A stretch of DNA of 64,000 nt from Lasiosphaeria ovina (Eukaryota; Ascomycota; Sordariomycetes; Sordariales; Lasiosphaeriaceae). Shown piece by piece: positions 23,761 through 35,988 of the stretch. The position numbers and the translations under genes are program-made. The stretch lies in contig JAULSN010000006.1 of assembly GCA_033439765.1 (NCBI GenBank), forward strand, positions 434,001 through 498,000, in the 5' to 3' direction. Under the pieces are notes generated by a model. It did no database searches and had not been told where the DNA came from. It saw nothing but the letters and a program-made list of their open reading frames with translations. The stretch's first letter is position 1. Every line of letters starts with the position of its first letter.

Positions 23761-23965
23761 GCAGGAAATCTGAGTCAGACAAAACAGGCACACACACACA
23801 CCTTCCATATTCCCATATGTGCTCATTTACGCTTGAGGAAATAGATCCGAAGGTCGACTCGGCAAGGCTTGGCTCATAGTCCGAGGTCACCTCTCTCTGC
23901 TCTGGCGGCAAGCCATCCTGAGACGCCCCGTCGGCGCCAGCCTCTGGATCCACCTCGCCCTCCAT
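22583..23965 (-). CDS. LaeA/umta-type SAM-dependent methyltransferase
   Basis: Four exons on the minus strand: 23965-23802, 23618-23431, 23340-23139 and 23036-22583, joined by GT-AG introns into 335 residues. The order of motifs is that of the fungal umta/LaeA-like family: acidic N-terminus, NEHIWEYGRRYHVFRYGRYP, PNDEDEYKRESLRHAM, the SAM-binding IDLGTGFGDWAIE (GTGFG at about 108-112), VIGVDLSPIQP, VEFIVDDIEDEW, FDFAHLRFV and NLRPGGWVE. Family members include global regulators of secondary metabolism (LaeA) and many cluster-specific methyltransferases; the substrate cannot be read from sequence. No secondary-metabolite backbone gene is visible nearby, so a regulatory or orphan role is more likely than a cluster tailoring role. 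Intron 1 contains a long CA/TG dinucleotide repeat, and its donor lies inside a TG run. Confidence 0.92.
23702..23758. repeat. (AC)n dinucleotide microsatellite, about 28 copies
   Basis: A perfect AC array inside intron 1 (23619-23801) of the LaeA-like methyltransferase gene. On the transcribed strand it is a TG run. A second, shorter TG run directly follows the donor site at 23801. Confidence 0.97.
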
Positions 23966-26639
23966 ACGAAGAAACGAGAACGTGTGTGGTGATGTCTAGA
24001 TACGAAGACAGGCGGTGGGGGACGGCAGACCAAGCTCTTCTTATTGAGGGACAGCACAGAATCCAGCCAAGGTGACAACAAAACCAGAGAGCCAAAGCAA
24101 GTGCAACATTGTCAGGCTCGGCACGGCCAGAGGGTTATGTCGCCGCAAGGCCAGAACACCAAAGCCTAGAAGCCCGTGTTATAAAGTTTTCAAACAGATA
24201 TAGGCTGCCCGGTCCCGGCGGTTGGTGATCGGCTCGCCGGTGAGTATCGAGGGTGGGTGCTTGTTCGTTTGAGCGTGGTCGCGAGAGGATGGCACATGGG
24301 AGCAGGGCGGGTCGAGTGCGGGATATCGTGGATTTATATAGGAGAGGAGCTAGTTGGCGGAGCCTGGGACTTGTTGTGTCGTCGACCGGCCAGGTGCTAC
24401 GGGGCCGTTGTTTCGCAGCGCGGCAGAGAGGAGGTATGTACTGTACCGTCAGCTGGGAGCGGGGATTGGGGCTCTGTGTTGATCGACACGGTTAGGGTGA
24501 GAGCTAAACCGAGCGCGAGAATAGCAGCGACGAGGCAGCGGAGGCAAAACCGGGACCGGGAGGGATGGCGGGCTATGGGTGGCTGGAGGCCTGGTAGCAA
24601 AATCAGCAGCTCCTGGGAGCCTGAGACGGATCTGGGTCATGGTCTTAAGCCAACTAGGCCGAGGCGGGAGAGAGGAGCGAGACCGGCACCGCTGCCGGCC
24701 AGAGAGAAGCGAGCCAAGTACCGTATGTACAGTAGTGTACAGACAGCACGCTGTTCCCGGCCGTGACCTCTGGGGAGAGCTCTCCCCACCTGGCTGCCTC
24801 ACTCCCCACCTTGCTTAGCTCTAAATCCAGAGGCGGAGATCCGTAGAAGCGGGATCGACGGCAGCTCAAGCTGCAGCACAGCGAGCGAGGTGCAGTACGT
24901 GAGCCCACGGAGAGGGGGGACGGTGGATGTGGACGGTGGACGAGGAACCAATCAGGGGCCTGTCGCTCCTGGGATGGTGGACAGGCGGGCATGGGTGGTT
25001 ACATTGAGGGGGGGTGGGGGGGGAACGCCATTTCTGCATCTCGACCCTCTGCTGGGAATGGCAACAAGAGCCCGTGTGTGTGTGTGAGTCCGGAGAGGCG
25101 GAAACGCTGGAGGCGGCCGCCGCTGGGCTCAGATCCAACGGCATGGCAGGTCGGCAGCACAGGTCAGGGCAGGGCAAGCAGGCAGGCGATCGGATCGGAT
25201 CCTCGTCCCCAGGAATCCCGACAGACTGCATCTCCGACTGACGACTGCCCTGCGTTGGAGATGCGTGCGCTGCGTGCACATCATCCACCTTGGTACCTTA
25301 CCACTGTCTCGGTACGGAGTACGGAGTCGGGCCCAACGAGAGCCGCGCGCGCGGGCATCGTATCGCATCGCATCGTCAACAGCCCTCGGCGCTGCAAGCC
25401 ATCTGTCAGCAGCACAGCACAGCACCGTTGGGGCTTCCATCTTAGCACCCGACGCTCCATTCTCATCTTTGGCGCTGCGTAGCGCATTAAAATTCCAGCC
25501 AAGAGGCTACGACGGGACGTTGGGCCGGCCCTATATGATCCGTCCCGAGTGGTATCGCCGCGTCCATGCTGTTGTCAAGATTATACCGGAGAGGCAGGTT
25601 ATTGACCAACCGGCACGCAGTGGAACTCCCGATCTTCCTCTCTCACCCACCTGTCTGTGTTCCTACACAAAGCACCCGGACTGGTGCGCGGCCTGCCGTG
25701 TCCATTGTGCCCCTCGCCCAATTGAACGAACGACACCGCCACCCGACTTCAGTGATGAGTCTGCCTGCCCGCCCTCAAAGAACACGAACCTGAAACCCAG
25801 GCAGATGCAGACATTGCTCAGAAATCACACCCGCTAACCACGAAAGAAAAGACAAACAAGCGGTCAGGCGAACAGGCCCATAGTCCGGTCTCGCGGCGGA
25901 GGGCGTCGTCGGGTGTCAGTGAGGAGAGATGGAAGCTGCAAGGAGTAGGTCACCTTATGCAAGCATGACAAGAGTCACGAAAGCCCCGCCAGCGTTCCCT
26001 CACAGGCAAACGGCAGCCACGATGCTGCGCTAAACCTAAATATCAATCTCCCGCCCACTACCCCACCCGACAGCCGGTGCCGGCTTAACATCGGAACATC
26101 AATGGACGTCAAAAGATGGCACCTGGCAGACGGCCCAGTGCGAGACATGTGCGGATGCGCAATACGTACTGTGCTTTGTGCACTGTGGATCGTTGCACCC
26201 GTCCATTGGCAGCCGCCCCCCCACTATGCACTAACAGCCCAAGTCGCGTCTTGCCAATGGACCGCGTCGTGCTCTGCTGGACTAAGAGCAAAAGTCTGGG
26301 CTGATAAACACGACTCCACTGTTGGACACTCGCTTCTACGTCCACCACAACCCGCTGTCTCGCAGTTAGGGATAATCCACCTGGTTCACGACAGTAAAAC
26401 GGCCCTGGATTTTAATCATTGGCAATCACTTTGCTTTTCGGACCTCAATTCCCAACCGACCGCGTGTTGTTGACTTGCAACGAGCTGCGGGGCCTCCGCG
26501 TCGTTTTGTCATCTAATATCCGTACCTACTTTACTTTCCGGCTCGTACGGAACAGTCCTTTCGCATACCCATCTCGCTCTCGCCTGCCTCCCATGAATCG
26601 GCCGGATCACGCCCAAGACGCGTCCGCATCTTCGTAGCC
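23966..26639. other. Divergent spacer between methyltransferase and CDC45
   Basis: The 2.7 kb contains both promoters. Open frames of up to 190 codons occur (such as 25265-25837 plus) but show no domain and look random. A doubled ACGGAGT word lies at 25313-25328, and CCAAT-type words occur near 26250. Confidence 0.55.
26618..26623 (+). promoter_or_regulatory. ACGCGT (MCB-like) just upstream of CDC45 start
   Basis: ACGCGT lies 17 bases before the CDC45 ATG. In yeasts this word binds MBF and gives G1/S expression, which would suit a replication gene. ACGCGT also occurs inside this GC-rich coding region, so the site alone is weak evidence. Confidence 0.3.
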
Positions 26640-29316
26640 ATGCATCTCCCGCGCTCGCTCATCTCCAAGCTCTATCTGCACCTGCAGAACACGCGCCATC
26701 CGCTGTCGCCGCCCGTTCTCGTCCTGGTCGCTCTCGAGCCCGACGCTCTCTGTGCCTGCCGCATCCTCACGCGTCTGTTCAAGCATGACTACATCCCCCA
26801 CAAGATCCAGCCCGTTGCTGGATATGCCGACCTTGAGCGCGTGGGGAGGGAGCTGGTGAGCCCCATGATGGAGACGCGTGGCGGCGCCGGCGGCGTTGTC
26901 GTGTGTCTGGGTGTGGGTGGCATGGCCGACCTGGGCACCGTCCTGGGGCTCGAGCCCGAGGGCGACGAGAACACCTTCGCTGGAGTCGAAGTCTGGGTCG
27001 CCGATTCCCACCGTCCGTGGAACCTCGGCAACGTCTTTGGCGGGTTCCCCCTCGAGCCTGAGACCGAAGAGGCCACCACCTTTGCGGCCCGCTCTCCGCC
27101 CGGCGTCAAGGGTGGTCGCATTGACCGCTCCTACAAGCCCGGGAAAGGCGGCATTATGGTGTTGGACGACGGTGATATCGAGGACGAGTTGTTCAAGGAG
27201 AAAGACGCATATCTCGCCTTGGTCGACATGCCTGAGGTCGAGGACGATGGGGAGGATCTAGGCGAAAGTGAAGACGACAGCGATAACGACGACGATGCCG
27301 TAGATGCGACGCCGCGAGCAGGCCAGAAGCGCAAGTCCTGGTCAGATCTGGACGACGAGGATAGCGAGGACGACGACCGGCCCACTCAACGGAGGCGGAG
27401 TAACTCGGTACGCCACGCGTGTAACCGGTTCTGTTATTCATGCATCCTGACTAACCTACTTCTAGTCGAGCCCTATACCAGACTCTCCCCGGCGTCCCCA
27501 ACAGCGCGGTCTCCAGACCCTGAGAGACGACGCCGTATTTTCTTCCAGCGACCCAGCAGACCCCCCGACTGCAGCCCAGCCGCCGAGGATATCGGCCAAG
27601 ACGCTGAGGCGCAGGCTCTTGCGGCTACGGCGCAAGAACGAAGATATCCTACGAAGCTACTATAGGCTAGGCACTTCGTACTCGGAGCCCATCTCTTCAA
27701 TGATGTACTCCCTCGCATCAGAACTCGGCCGGGAAGACAACGATCTTCTCTGGCTGACAATCATTGGCGTCACTTCGATGGAACTATACGGGCGCTCGTC
27801 CGCAGGTGTTGCCGTGACAGTCCGGAGCTCAGATTCCCGGCCTACCTCGGGCTGGCTCGGGTTGCGGGGCGCGAGGATACGTCAGCTCTTACGAGACGAA
27901 GTCCGGAGATTGAACCCCCCGGACATCGGCGGGAAGGTCTTGCCAGAAGCCACGGGCATCATTCCCACGACGGCACGCAGTCCTGAAGACACAAGCATTC
28001 GTCTGTCTCCAGAGCCCAAGTTCCTTCTCATCAGACACTGGAGTCTCTACGACAGCATGCTTCACTCGCCGTACCTCTTTTCTCGGCTCAAGACCTGGAG
28101 CGAGACAGGCCTGAAGCGCTTGCACAAGCTGCTAGCCAAGATGGGCGTCAGTCTGGTCCAGTGCAAGCAGAGTTACACCCACATGGACATGATGCTGAAG
28201 CGGGAGCTCCGCGCCAAGCTTCTCAAGTATGCATCGCTGTATAACCTTGACGAACTGGTACCAACAATAGACACCGATGGCAAAGACCGCGGTGGCGCCA
28301 AAGATGGGTGGGGATTCGTCCGCAGCTGGGGATGGCGGGCGACACTGAGCGCACAAGACGTTGGCGTAGTGATTGGTGCTCTCCTGGAAGTTGGCAAGAG
28401 CACTCCTGTCCCCGAGGCTGCCCCTGGGGGCCCGTCACAAGAGCTGCTTGATGACGGCGACCACGCGCCGCAGAGCGAAGAGTGGCTCCCTAGGTTCTGG
28501 GATGCTTACGACGCGCTGGAAGAGTGAGAATATCCGCCCCTGGACCACTCCCTCCTCCATTCACTAACAGCTGTCAGTATCGAATCGCTCAAGGCCGGCC
28601 TCCCTACCGCGCAGTTTCTTCATAAGGCCATATTCACCACGGGCACCACGATTCTCAAGAAGAAGCAGATCTCCCACCTGCGCGCCTTCCGAATGTGTGT
28701 CGTCAAGGATTCGGCCGATGCCGCACTATTCAACCACCCGGGGGCCCTGACCAAACTAGCCCTCTGGATCGGCGAGGCGCTGGCCGAGCAAGAAAAGGAC
28801 ACCACTGGAAAGCTTGCTCATGGCGGCCGCGGTACACCGCTGGTAGTGGCCAGCCTGGACGAGAAGCGCGGCGTATACGTAGTAGTTGGCACCGGCGGCG
28901 GTGGCGGCCCCGACACCGTGTCTGTCGACCGCGAATCGGCCAAGAAGAAAACCGAAGCCAAGGCCGCCAAGGCGCGGGCGCGAGACGAGCAGCGGCGCAA
29001 CAAGGAGAAGATCCGCGCCGAGAAGAAGGCGGCGAGAGCGGATAACGGCGACGAGGGCGAGACGGAGAGCGAAGAATCCGATGTCTCGTCGGACTCGGAC
29101 TCGTCGGATGACGACGCCGACGACGACGACGACGACGACGCCTCGCGGGAACGCGGCTACGGCTTGAACAGGTTCGGTACGGCGTTCCAGGACGTCGTGG
29201 GCGAGACGAGAGCTCGCGTGCGCATCGACAGCTTCGAGCACTGCGTCGTCGAGGTCAAGAAGGAGGACCTCGGTGGGTTCCTCGAGAGTCTGAGTATGAA
29301 GGCTGTTGTGGGCTGA
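26640..29316 (+). CDS. cdc45: DNA replication initiation factor CDC45
   Basis: Exons 26640-27407, 27466-28523 and 28578-29316 encode 854 residues. CDC45 joins MCM2-7 and GINS to form the CMG helicase at replication forks. The N-terminus follows the CDC45 pattern (LVLVALEPDALCACRILTRLFKHDYI, GYADLERVG, then VWVADSHRPWNLGNVF), a degenerate DHH-like fold. A long acidic, basic-flanked linker (about residues 195-255) is usual for the family. The second exon has YSEPISSMMYSLASELGREDNDLLWLTIIG and the third begins IESLKAGLPTAQFLHKAIFTTGT, then VKDSADAALFNHP. A Lys-rich coiled stretch and an Asp/Ser-rich run precede the C-terminal NRFGTAFQDV segment. Both introns are short and canonical. It is transcribed towards RKM5 and away from the methyltransferase gene. 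Confidence 0.95.
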
Positions 29317-30202
29317 GTGGGTAGTTTTATGATGATGACGACGATGGACAAGGGGTTATGGTTGGTCTTTTTTAGGGTGGAGGTTGTCGTTTTTTTTTTT
29401 TTTTTTGCATCAAGAGAGGGTCTGTTTATTTCCTACCTTTTCTTTTTGCGTCGTTGTTGATGAATGAGAGAGAGGCAGTCCCATGGGTGTGGCGTTTTGT
29501 TGGACTTTTTGCGCTTGGCAGGGTTTTTTTTATATTTTTTTTTTCGTCCTTTTTATTCTCATCTCAATATTCACCTCTACTCTCCCGTCAAGAAACCAGC
29601 GTGGGTTCCTCGTTACTTGTTCATAGAGCCCGCGACACACACACATATATACTTGCGCTCTCTTTTTCTTTTTCTCGTGTGTTTGGGGTGGATATGCAAT
29701 GCAGTCTTGAGTCTTGGAAAGAGGAGGGAGGAAGCCATATAGCAGCAACAGCAGCAGTACCATAGCGGGCGGGCGGGCATAGGCATAGGCAGGGCAGATG
29801 GGATATCACGTATTCAGTTGCGGCAAGCAAGCAATGTCAGGATAGCATTTGGTGGGTAGGTAGATATATACGTATGACGGAACGAGGTCGGAACGGGCAA
29901 CGGGCTGAAGAGAAGAGGCGTATATAGTAATCACGACGTTTCAACTGCCTGTGTAAAAAGCTGTTGTGATTTGGCCGGGTGTCTCGTCTAAGGCAATGCC
30001 ATCGCTGTGCATGTAGCGGAGTACGTAACGTAAACATGGCAACAGCAGCTTTATCGTTCTTCTCGTGACATACCAATTCCAATATTTATATTCTATTTTT
30101 TCCTCATCTCCTAAACCACAGTACGTAGATAAAACCGTAGTGCTGGGACTGACTAGCATGTATGCATAGTATCTACAACGCCCTCACCGTGTGCAATACC
30201 TA
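29317..30202. other. Convergent spacer CDC45/RKM5
   Basis: About 0.9 kb of 3' flanking sequence for both genes, with T runs near 29391 and 29524. No gene is seen. Confidence 0.6.
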
Positions 30203-31607
30203 TCACGCCTCCTCCCTCAGGACGCCCACGTGCACGACAAAGCCCGAGTGGGACCGCAAGCCGTCCGGCAGCATGGAATCGGGGACGCGCCAGGCGCGGA
30301 ACGGCTTGACGAACGACGCCAGCCAGGCCTCGAACACGATGGGGTCTCGCAGCTGCTGGGCCACGATGCACACGGTAGGAGGACTGTCGTGGGAGTTCTC
30401 TGCCTCCGCGGCTTTGCCGCCACCGCGGAGCCGGCAGGCATCGGCGCACGTCGCCACAAACGGCTCGATCAGCGCGAGGTTGTAGATGCAGTCGCAGGCT
30501 ACCACGGCGTCGAAGCCCGCCGCCGCCGTGGCGTCATCTACTGCTGCTCCGGTCAAGGCCCGCGTCACCTCATCTGTCTCCCAGTCGAGCGGCATGAAGT
30601 GAATCAGACCGCCGCCACCACCACCGCCAGAGGACTCCCTCACGGGGGTGGATGTGAGCTTGGCGGCCTGCTGCTGCTGCTTCTGCTTGTTCTGGCCGCC
30701 TTTTGGCCTCTTCTGCTGTTGCTGCTGTCTCCCCTGCGAGCGGTTTTGGGGCTGGTGGTGGTTCTCGGCAATGTTCTGCTCGATAAACCTCGCCACGTAC
30801 GGCTGGTCGGTCAGCACGTAGCGCGCTATGCGCGGCGCCAGCAGCAGGCCGACGAGCCCGGAGATGCCGCAGCCGAGCTCCAGCACCAGCGACCGCGGCG
30901 ACAGGATGCCGTGCGAGAACAGTATGTTGCTGCTATTGCTGATCCATTCTGCGAACAGCGGCGTGATCTTCCAGACGACTTTTCTTGGTCGAGGGTGTCC
31001 AAGGTGGGCACCGGCCAGGTTAGTGTACATACATACGTGTGTTTGTATTTTGAGGTTGGTTTTGATGTTTGGTCAGGGGATAGTCGGTCTAGTAGCCACT
31101 CCTACGAGGTAGGGCACTTATGCTAGGGGTGAGACTACTAGACGGACTACCTACCGACTCCGTAAGGTAGTGCAGAATGACAGCAGGGTTGAGGATCTTG
31201 ACAGGAATGGACATTAAAAAAAAAAGAATTAGCTTTCTCACGCACCGGCTCCGGTTGTGCCGCCGGCACGGTTCGACGACAGAACGCCAGGCGACTGGTG
31301 GATGGTCAAGTCGCGGCCCGCAACTGTCAGCTCGAGGGTCGTCGACTTGGGGTCGACAAAGCCCAGGCTCTGGGAGGGCAACTGCTGCGAGAACAGGTCA
31401 AAGGTCTCTACATGTGCCAGTGGCCGCAGCGCAGCGATGGCGGCGGCGGAGGCGGGTCAGCCAGAGACCGAGAGAGGCGTCAAGATTTCGCACTTGAGCC
31501 TGAGGGAAGATGGAAGGGGGGCGCTTGTGTTTTTTTTTTCTTGGCCGACCTTCGTCAGGGGTTGAGATTTCCTCGCCGAGAAGCTGCAGCAGCGCGTCGA
31601 GCTTCAT
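30203..31607 (-). CDS. rkm5: Ribosomal protein lysine N-methyltransferase (RKM5-like, methyltransferase-16 family)
   Basis: Three exons on the minus strand: 31607-31550, 31407-31246 and 30978-30203, giving 331 residues. Yeast Rkm5 methylates a lysine on ribosomal protein L1. The start reads MKLDALLQLLGEEI, then FDLFSQQLPSQSLGFVD and SPGVLSSNRAGGTTGAVVWK, a typical N-terminal layout. The SAM-binding motif is VLELGCG (about 105-111), followed by VLTDQPYV, then HFMPLDWETDEV and the VVACDCIYN motif that replaces the DPPY box in this family. A low-complexity insert rich in Gln and Lys (about residues 150-185) interrupts the fold between two strands. Intron 1 has a GTCGGC donor, less usual than its neighbours, but it restores a DEETFDLF junction; intron 2 is GTGCGT-AAG. 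The assignment to RKM5 rather than another family-16 enzyme rests on overall similarity to fungal Rkm5. Confidence 0.85.
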
Positions 31608-33839
31608 GCCAAACTGGGATTTCTAAGAATGGCTCCGGTTGGGCTGTGCAACCAGCAACCAACCAACACTGTTTGTAAAGCAGAGGGGTTCGGAGGCGAT
31701 CCTATGGCGAGCAACTTTGATGTATTTCTTTCGTGAATGTACTGAGTATGCAATTGATCAGCACCTCCGAATTCCTCGTAATACGGTCTTTGCGTGAATG
31801 ATAATTGACATTGCCTCAGATGTCGGTTTCGTGGGTAAGGTACGGAATACTACAGTACTGATGGATTATTGATAAGCCTTGGGTTTTGGTGATCATCGCC
31901 GTTTTTGATTCTGCTCCCGCTCCAGGGTTCCAGCCGACGAATTAGTACTTGCGACTCCACTGTCATATCTTTATTACGTATCATCCTTGCCTGCCAGCAG
32001 CATAGCATTTGGAGCACTGGGATCTCTTCTTCCGCGCAGCTCTTTCTTGGCTGAACGCCAAGTAGGTAGCCAAGTCGACCTGAGCTCTCAAAAGTTGAAG
32101 GTCGATATGCAGCAGACGAAAATGGTTCGGGGTCTGTCAAATCTCATCCTCTGTTTAGTAGACCTTCCTCTCGTGCGTGCGCGCGCGTGTGTGCCCGTCC
32201 TTGGCCATCCTCTCATCTCATCTCTTTTCTTTTCTTTTCTTTTTTTCCTTCGCTTCGTTGGCCCGGGAAGCTTTTCCACGTCATACTGCTGCTGTCAGAT
32301 ATTGGATGCTGCCGGGATCCTGTCTGACCAGTGACCACCGTGCCGCATGTCCCGCAGTGCCATCCATTCTTTGGTTCCTGGGACACTCCACTGATTATGG
32401 ACGGAGTATTCCGAACGCAACTGAAGCATGCTGGCCTTACAGTCATACCAATCCCGCGGGGTACGTGGTATGCGGGAGGATTGTAAGGTAGTTGCCGTCT
32501 CATCATTCCGTACAAGCAGAGCATTGCGTCGTGTGCGCAGGCAGGCAGATGACGATAACTCTAAATTGGCCAAGCGCGAGCTTTCGGGGCTGAATGCTGG
32601 GCCGTAGGTCAGTTGCATACGTGCCGTGTCAGTGCCTAGAACTACTGCCATCTGAATCCCCCAACGGGCCCCAGCACCCTTGGTTGGCGCCGGTTCATGA
32701 GAATCCGTGGTGAGCGTGAACGTGTTTACAGCACTAAAATTTCTGTAAGAATACCTGGCCGTCTGTTGGCTCTCTGGGCAGGGACGGGACTGTTGGTTAC
32801 CTATTTTCGTGGAGCGTATGAGCTTGCCTGCCAGTCGGACTCGGACTCAACCTAATCTGGCTCGGCAATCGTCCCTAGTATATATATTCCGTAATTACAA
32901 TGGAACCTAAAGGCAGAGGTGAGGACCTGCTCGGCTCACGCAGTTGAAACGATTCTCATATTTGCGTGCCTCGCTCGTCACATCGGTCGGTCGTGAAGAA
33001 TAAAGAGAAGAACGGTGGCAATTCGACACTGCGACGATGTAATTTAGGTGGCCGACAAGCGGTTGGCATGACGCCAATGCTGGGCATGTGACCAATCGCA
33101 GCTGTGCTTGGTATTGGAGCAAACCCCGCGTGAGAACGCCAGAGCACATCTCCTCCATAAAACGGGGGATGCCGAGCCTGCCAGCACTCGTGTGGGCGCT
33201 GCCGCTAGGCTAGGCAGGGGGGCCTACAGCGCGGCCAAGGACGCTTGGCCCTTGGCCCTAGGTGCAGGTGCCCGCCCAGGCGCAGGCGCAGGCGCAGGCG
33301 CAGGCGCAGGCGAGGCGAGGGAAGAAATCCTGTGTGGGGAAGCTCGAGCCACTCCAGTCCAGTCGACCTGGAAGTTCTCTCTCTTCCCCAAATGAAATGC
33401 GCCTTATGCCGTCCATTGTTTGAGGTGAGTGAACCGAAAGTCTCCCTCCCAAGCCTGTTCCCTACTCTTCCCAGGTACTGTACCTGTCTACCTACCTTAC
33501 TTGCCTGCCAAACCCTCCCAGCTTCGCCTCGAAACCGGCTTGCCTCTCTCTCCTTGCATTCCAGAGCGCCGGCCTTTCTCACGATTCCCGTCCCCATTTC
33601 TGCCTATTCCGTGCTGGCCATCGCCCAGACGACGCTGAACTACCCTGCGTTGAAATCCTGCTTCTTGTTCCTGACTCCATCTCAGTTCCACAGAAACCGT
33701 CGCACTCTCTCTTCAGCCTGCAGTTGCGTCACGTCACCGAGGCTCTCGGAGCTGTGCTGTGCCGCCCAAACAAGCTCCCTTCTTGTTGAGCACACAAACA
33801 TCCACCTCGTAGTAACCTAATAACCCGCCAGCACCGTTC
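31608..33839. other. Divergent spacer upstream of RKM5 and acyl-CoA synthetase
   Basis: The 2.2 kb has no supported gene. A possible 5' UTR intron for the acyl-CoA synthetase runs from GTGAGT at 33425 to CAG at 33521. Pyrimidine-rich sequence precedes the start codon. A short hexamer repeat lies at 33277-33312. Confidence 0.5.
33277..33312. repeat. (CAGGCG)6 short tandem repeat
   Basis: Six perfect hexamer copies in the spacer about 530 bases upstream of the acyl-CoA synthetase start codon. Confidence 0.95.
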
Positions 33840-35988
33840 ATGATGGGTGCTCAGTCTACCACGCTGCAGCCCCGCCTCTCGGCCAAGGGCCCCTACACCC
33901 TCGAGGTGCCGGGCCAAACGCCCGTCGAGGGCGAGACACCGGTCCGCCGCATCCCGACCTCGATTCCCGAGCTTGTCTCCAAGCCCGCCGACAACATCTC
34001 GACTGTCTACGAGCTCGTCCGCGTGAGTGCTGCCAAGTATGGCAACGCCAAGTGCATTGGCTCGCGCAAGCTCGTCCGCACCCACCAGGAGACCAAGAAG
34101 GTCAAGAAGATCGTCGACGGCGAGGAGCGCGAGATAGACAAGAACTGGACCTTCTTTGAGCTGAGTGGCTACGAGTACATCACCTTCACCGAGTACGAGC
34201 GCCTCGTGCTGAACGTCGGCGCCGGTCTGCGCAAGCTCGGCTTCGAGAAGGGCGATCGCGTTCACATTTTCGCCGCCACGAGCCAGAACTGGCTGTCCGT
34301 CTCCCACGGCGCCGCTACTCAGAGCATGCCCATCGTCACGGCATATGACACGCTGGGCGAAGAGGGCTTGAGGCACTCGATGGTTGCCACCAAGGCCAAG
34401 GCCATCTTCTTGGATCCCCACTTGCTGCCTACCTTGGGCAACGTCTTGAAGGATGCCACCTCAATCAAGGCCGTCATTTGGAATAACCAGAACCCGGTTA
34501 AGCAGGAGCACGTCGACAAGCTGAAGGCTGAATTCCCTCACATCACCATTCTAAACTTCGACGACCTCCGCAAGCTCGGCGAGGAAAACCCAGTTGACCC
34601 CGTCCCTCCATCCCCCGAAGATCTTTGCTGCATCATGTACACGTCTGGCTCGACCGGAACGCCCAAAGGTGTCCCATTGACGCACGCGAATGTTGTTGCA
34701 TCGGTCGCTAGTGTCAGCGTGGTAGTCCAGCCCTTTATTGGTCCTGGCGATGGTCTTTTGACCTACCTGCCTCTGGCTCACATTCTAGAGTATGTGTTTG
34801 AGAACTCTTCTCTTGTGTGGGGCTCGTGTATGGGCTACGGGAACCCGAAGACACTCTCGGACAACTCTGTGCGTAACTGCAAGGGAGATATTAGGGAGTT
34901 CAAGCCCAGCGTCCTTGTTGGCGTCCCTGCTGTCTGGGAAACCGTCAAGAAGGGCATCGTCGCCAAGGTGAACGCCGGTAGCCCGATAGTACGCGGCCTG
35001 TTCTGGGGCGCCTTGGCGCTCAAGGAGCGTTTGATGGCGGCGGGCCTTCCCGGCTCGGGACTCTTGGATGCCGTGGTGTTCAAGAAAATCAAGGAAGCTA
35101 CCGGCGGCCGCATGAAGCTTTGCATGAACGGCGGCGGTCCGGTCTCCAAGGACACCCAAAAGTTCATCAGCATGGCCATCTGCCCCATGATCATCGGCTA
35201 CGGCCTCACCGAGACCACGGCCAACGGGACCCTGCAAAACCCCCTGGAGTGGACTTCGGAGTCTATCGGAGCCATGCCGGCAGCAGTCGAGGCCAAGCTC
35301 GTTGATTTCCCAGATGCCGGATATTTTGCAACCAACAAGCCCAACCCGCAGGGCGAGATCTGGCTGCGAGGCCCCGCCGTGATGTCGGGTTACTACGAAA
35401 ACCCCAAGGAGACAGCCGAGGCCATGCAGGACGGCTGGTTCAAGACGGGCGACATTGGCGAATGGGACAAGAACGGCCATCTCAAGATCATCGACCGCAA
35501 GAAGAATCTGGTTAAGACGCAGAATGGCGAGTACATTGCCCTTGAGAAGCTCGAGTCCATTTACCGCTCCGCGGCCGTTGTGGCCAATATCTGCGTGTAC
35601 GCCGACAGCACCAAGACCAAGCCTATTGCCATCATTGTTCCGGCGGAACCCGCCTTAAAGAAGCTGGCCAACTCGATCGGCATCAAGGGTGAGAGCCTAG
35701 AGGAGCTGGTCCATGAGAAGAAGCTTCAGCAAGCTGTCCTGAAGGAGCTCCAGGCGGCTGGTCGTGCGGGTGGTCTTTCGGGTATTGAGATTATCGAGGG
35801 TGTAGTTGTCTCGGACGAGGAGTGGACCCCCCAGAACGTAAGTCTTCACTCAAATCCTGACCCGGGAAACAAAGCTAACCTAAGAAATGCCACAGACCTT
35901 GGTGACGGCTGCGCAAAAACTGAACCGCAAGGGCATTCTTGAAAAGTATAAGAAGGAGGTGGACGAGGCGTATGCGACCTCCAGTTAA
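33840..35988 (+). CDS. Long-chain fatty acid--CoA ligase (FAA1/FAA4-like)
   Basis: Exons 33840-35837 and 35896-35988 encode 696 residues, the usual length for fungal long-chain acyl-CoA synthetases. The enzyme activates fatty acids with ATP and CoA for lipid synthesis, storage or oxidation. The AMP-binding P-loop YTSGSTGTPKGVPLTH begins near residue 267. Later motifs are TYLPLAHILEYVFE, GYGLTETTANGTL, and the family signature DGWFKTGDIGEWDKNGHLKIIDRKKNLVK with GEYIALEKLE. The last exon adds TAAQKLNRKGILEKY, the normal C-terminal end with a conserved Lys. There is no signal peptide and no peroxisomal SKL end (it finishes ATSS), so an ER, lipid-droplet or cytosolic location is more likely than peroxisomal. 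Two ATGs lie in tandem at the start (33840 and 33843); either could be used. Confidence 0.94.

Noticed and set aside
25265..25837. 190-codon plus-strand frame upstream of CDC45
   Set aside because: No recognisable motif and no codon bias like neighbours; overlapping frames of similar length exist on the other strand.
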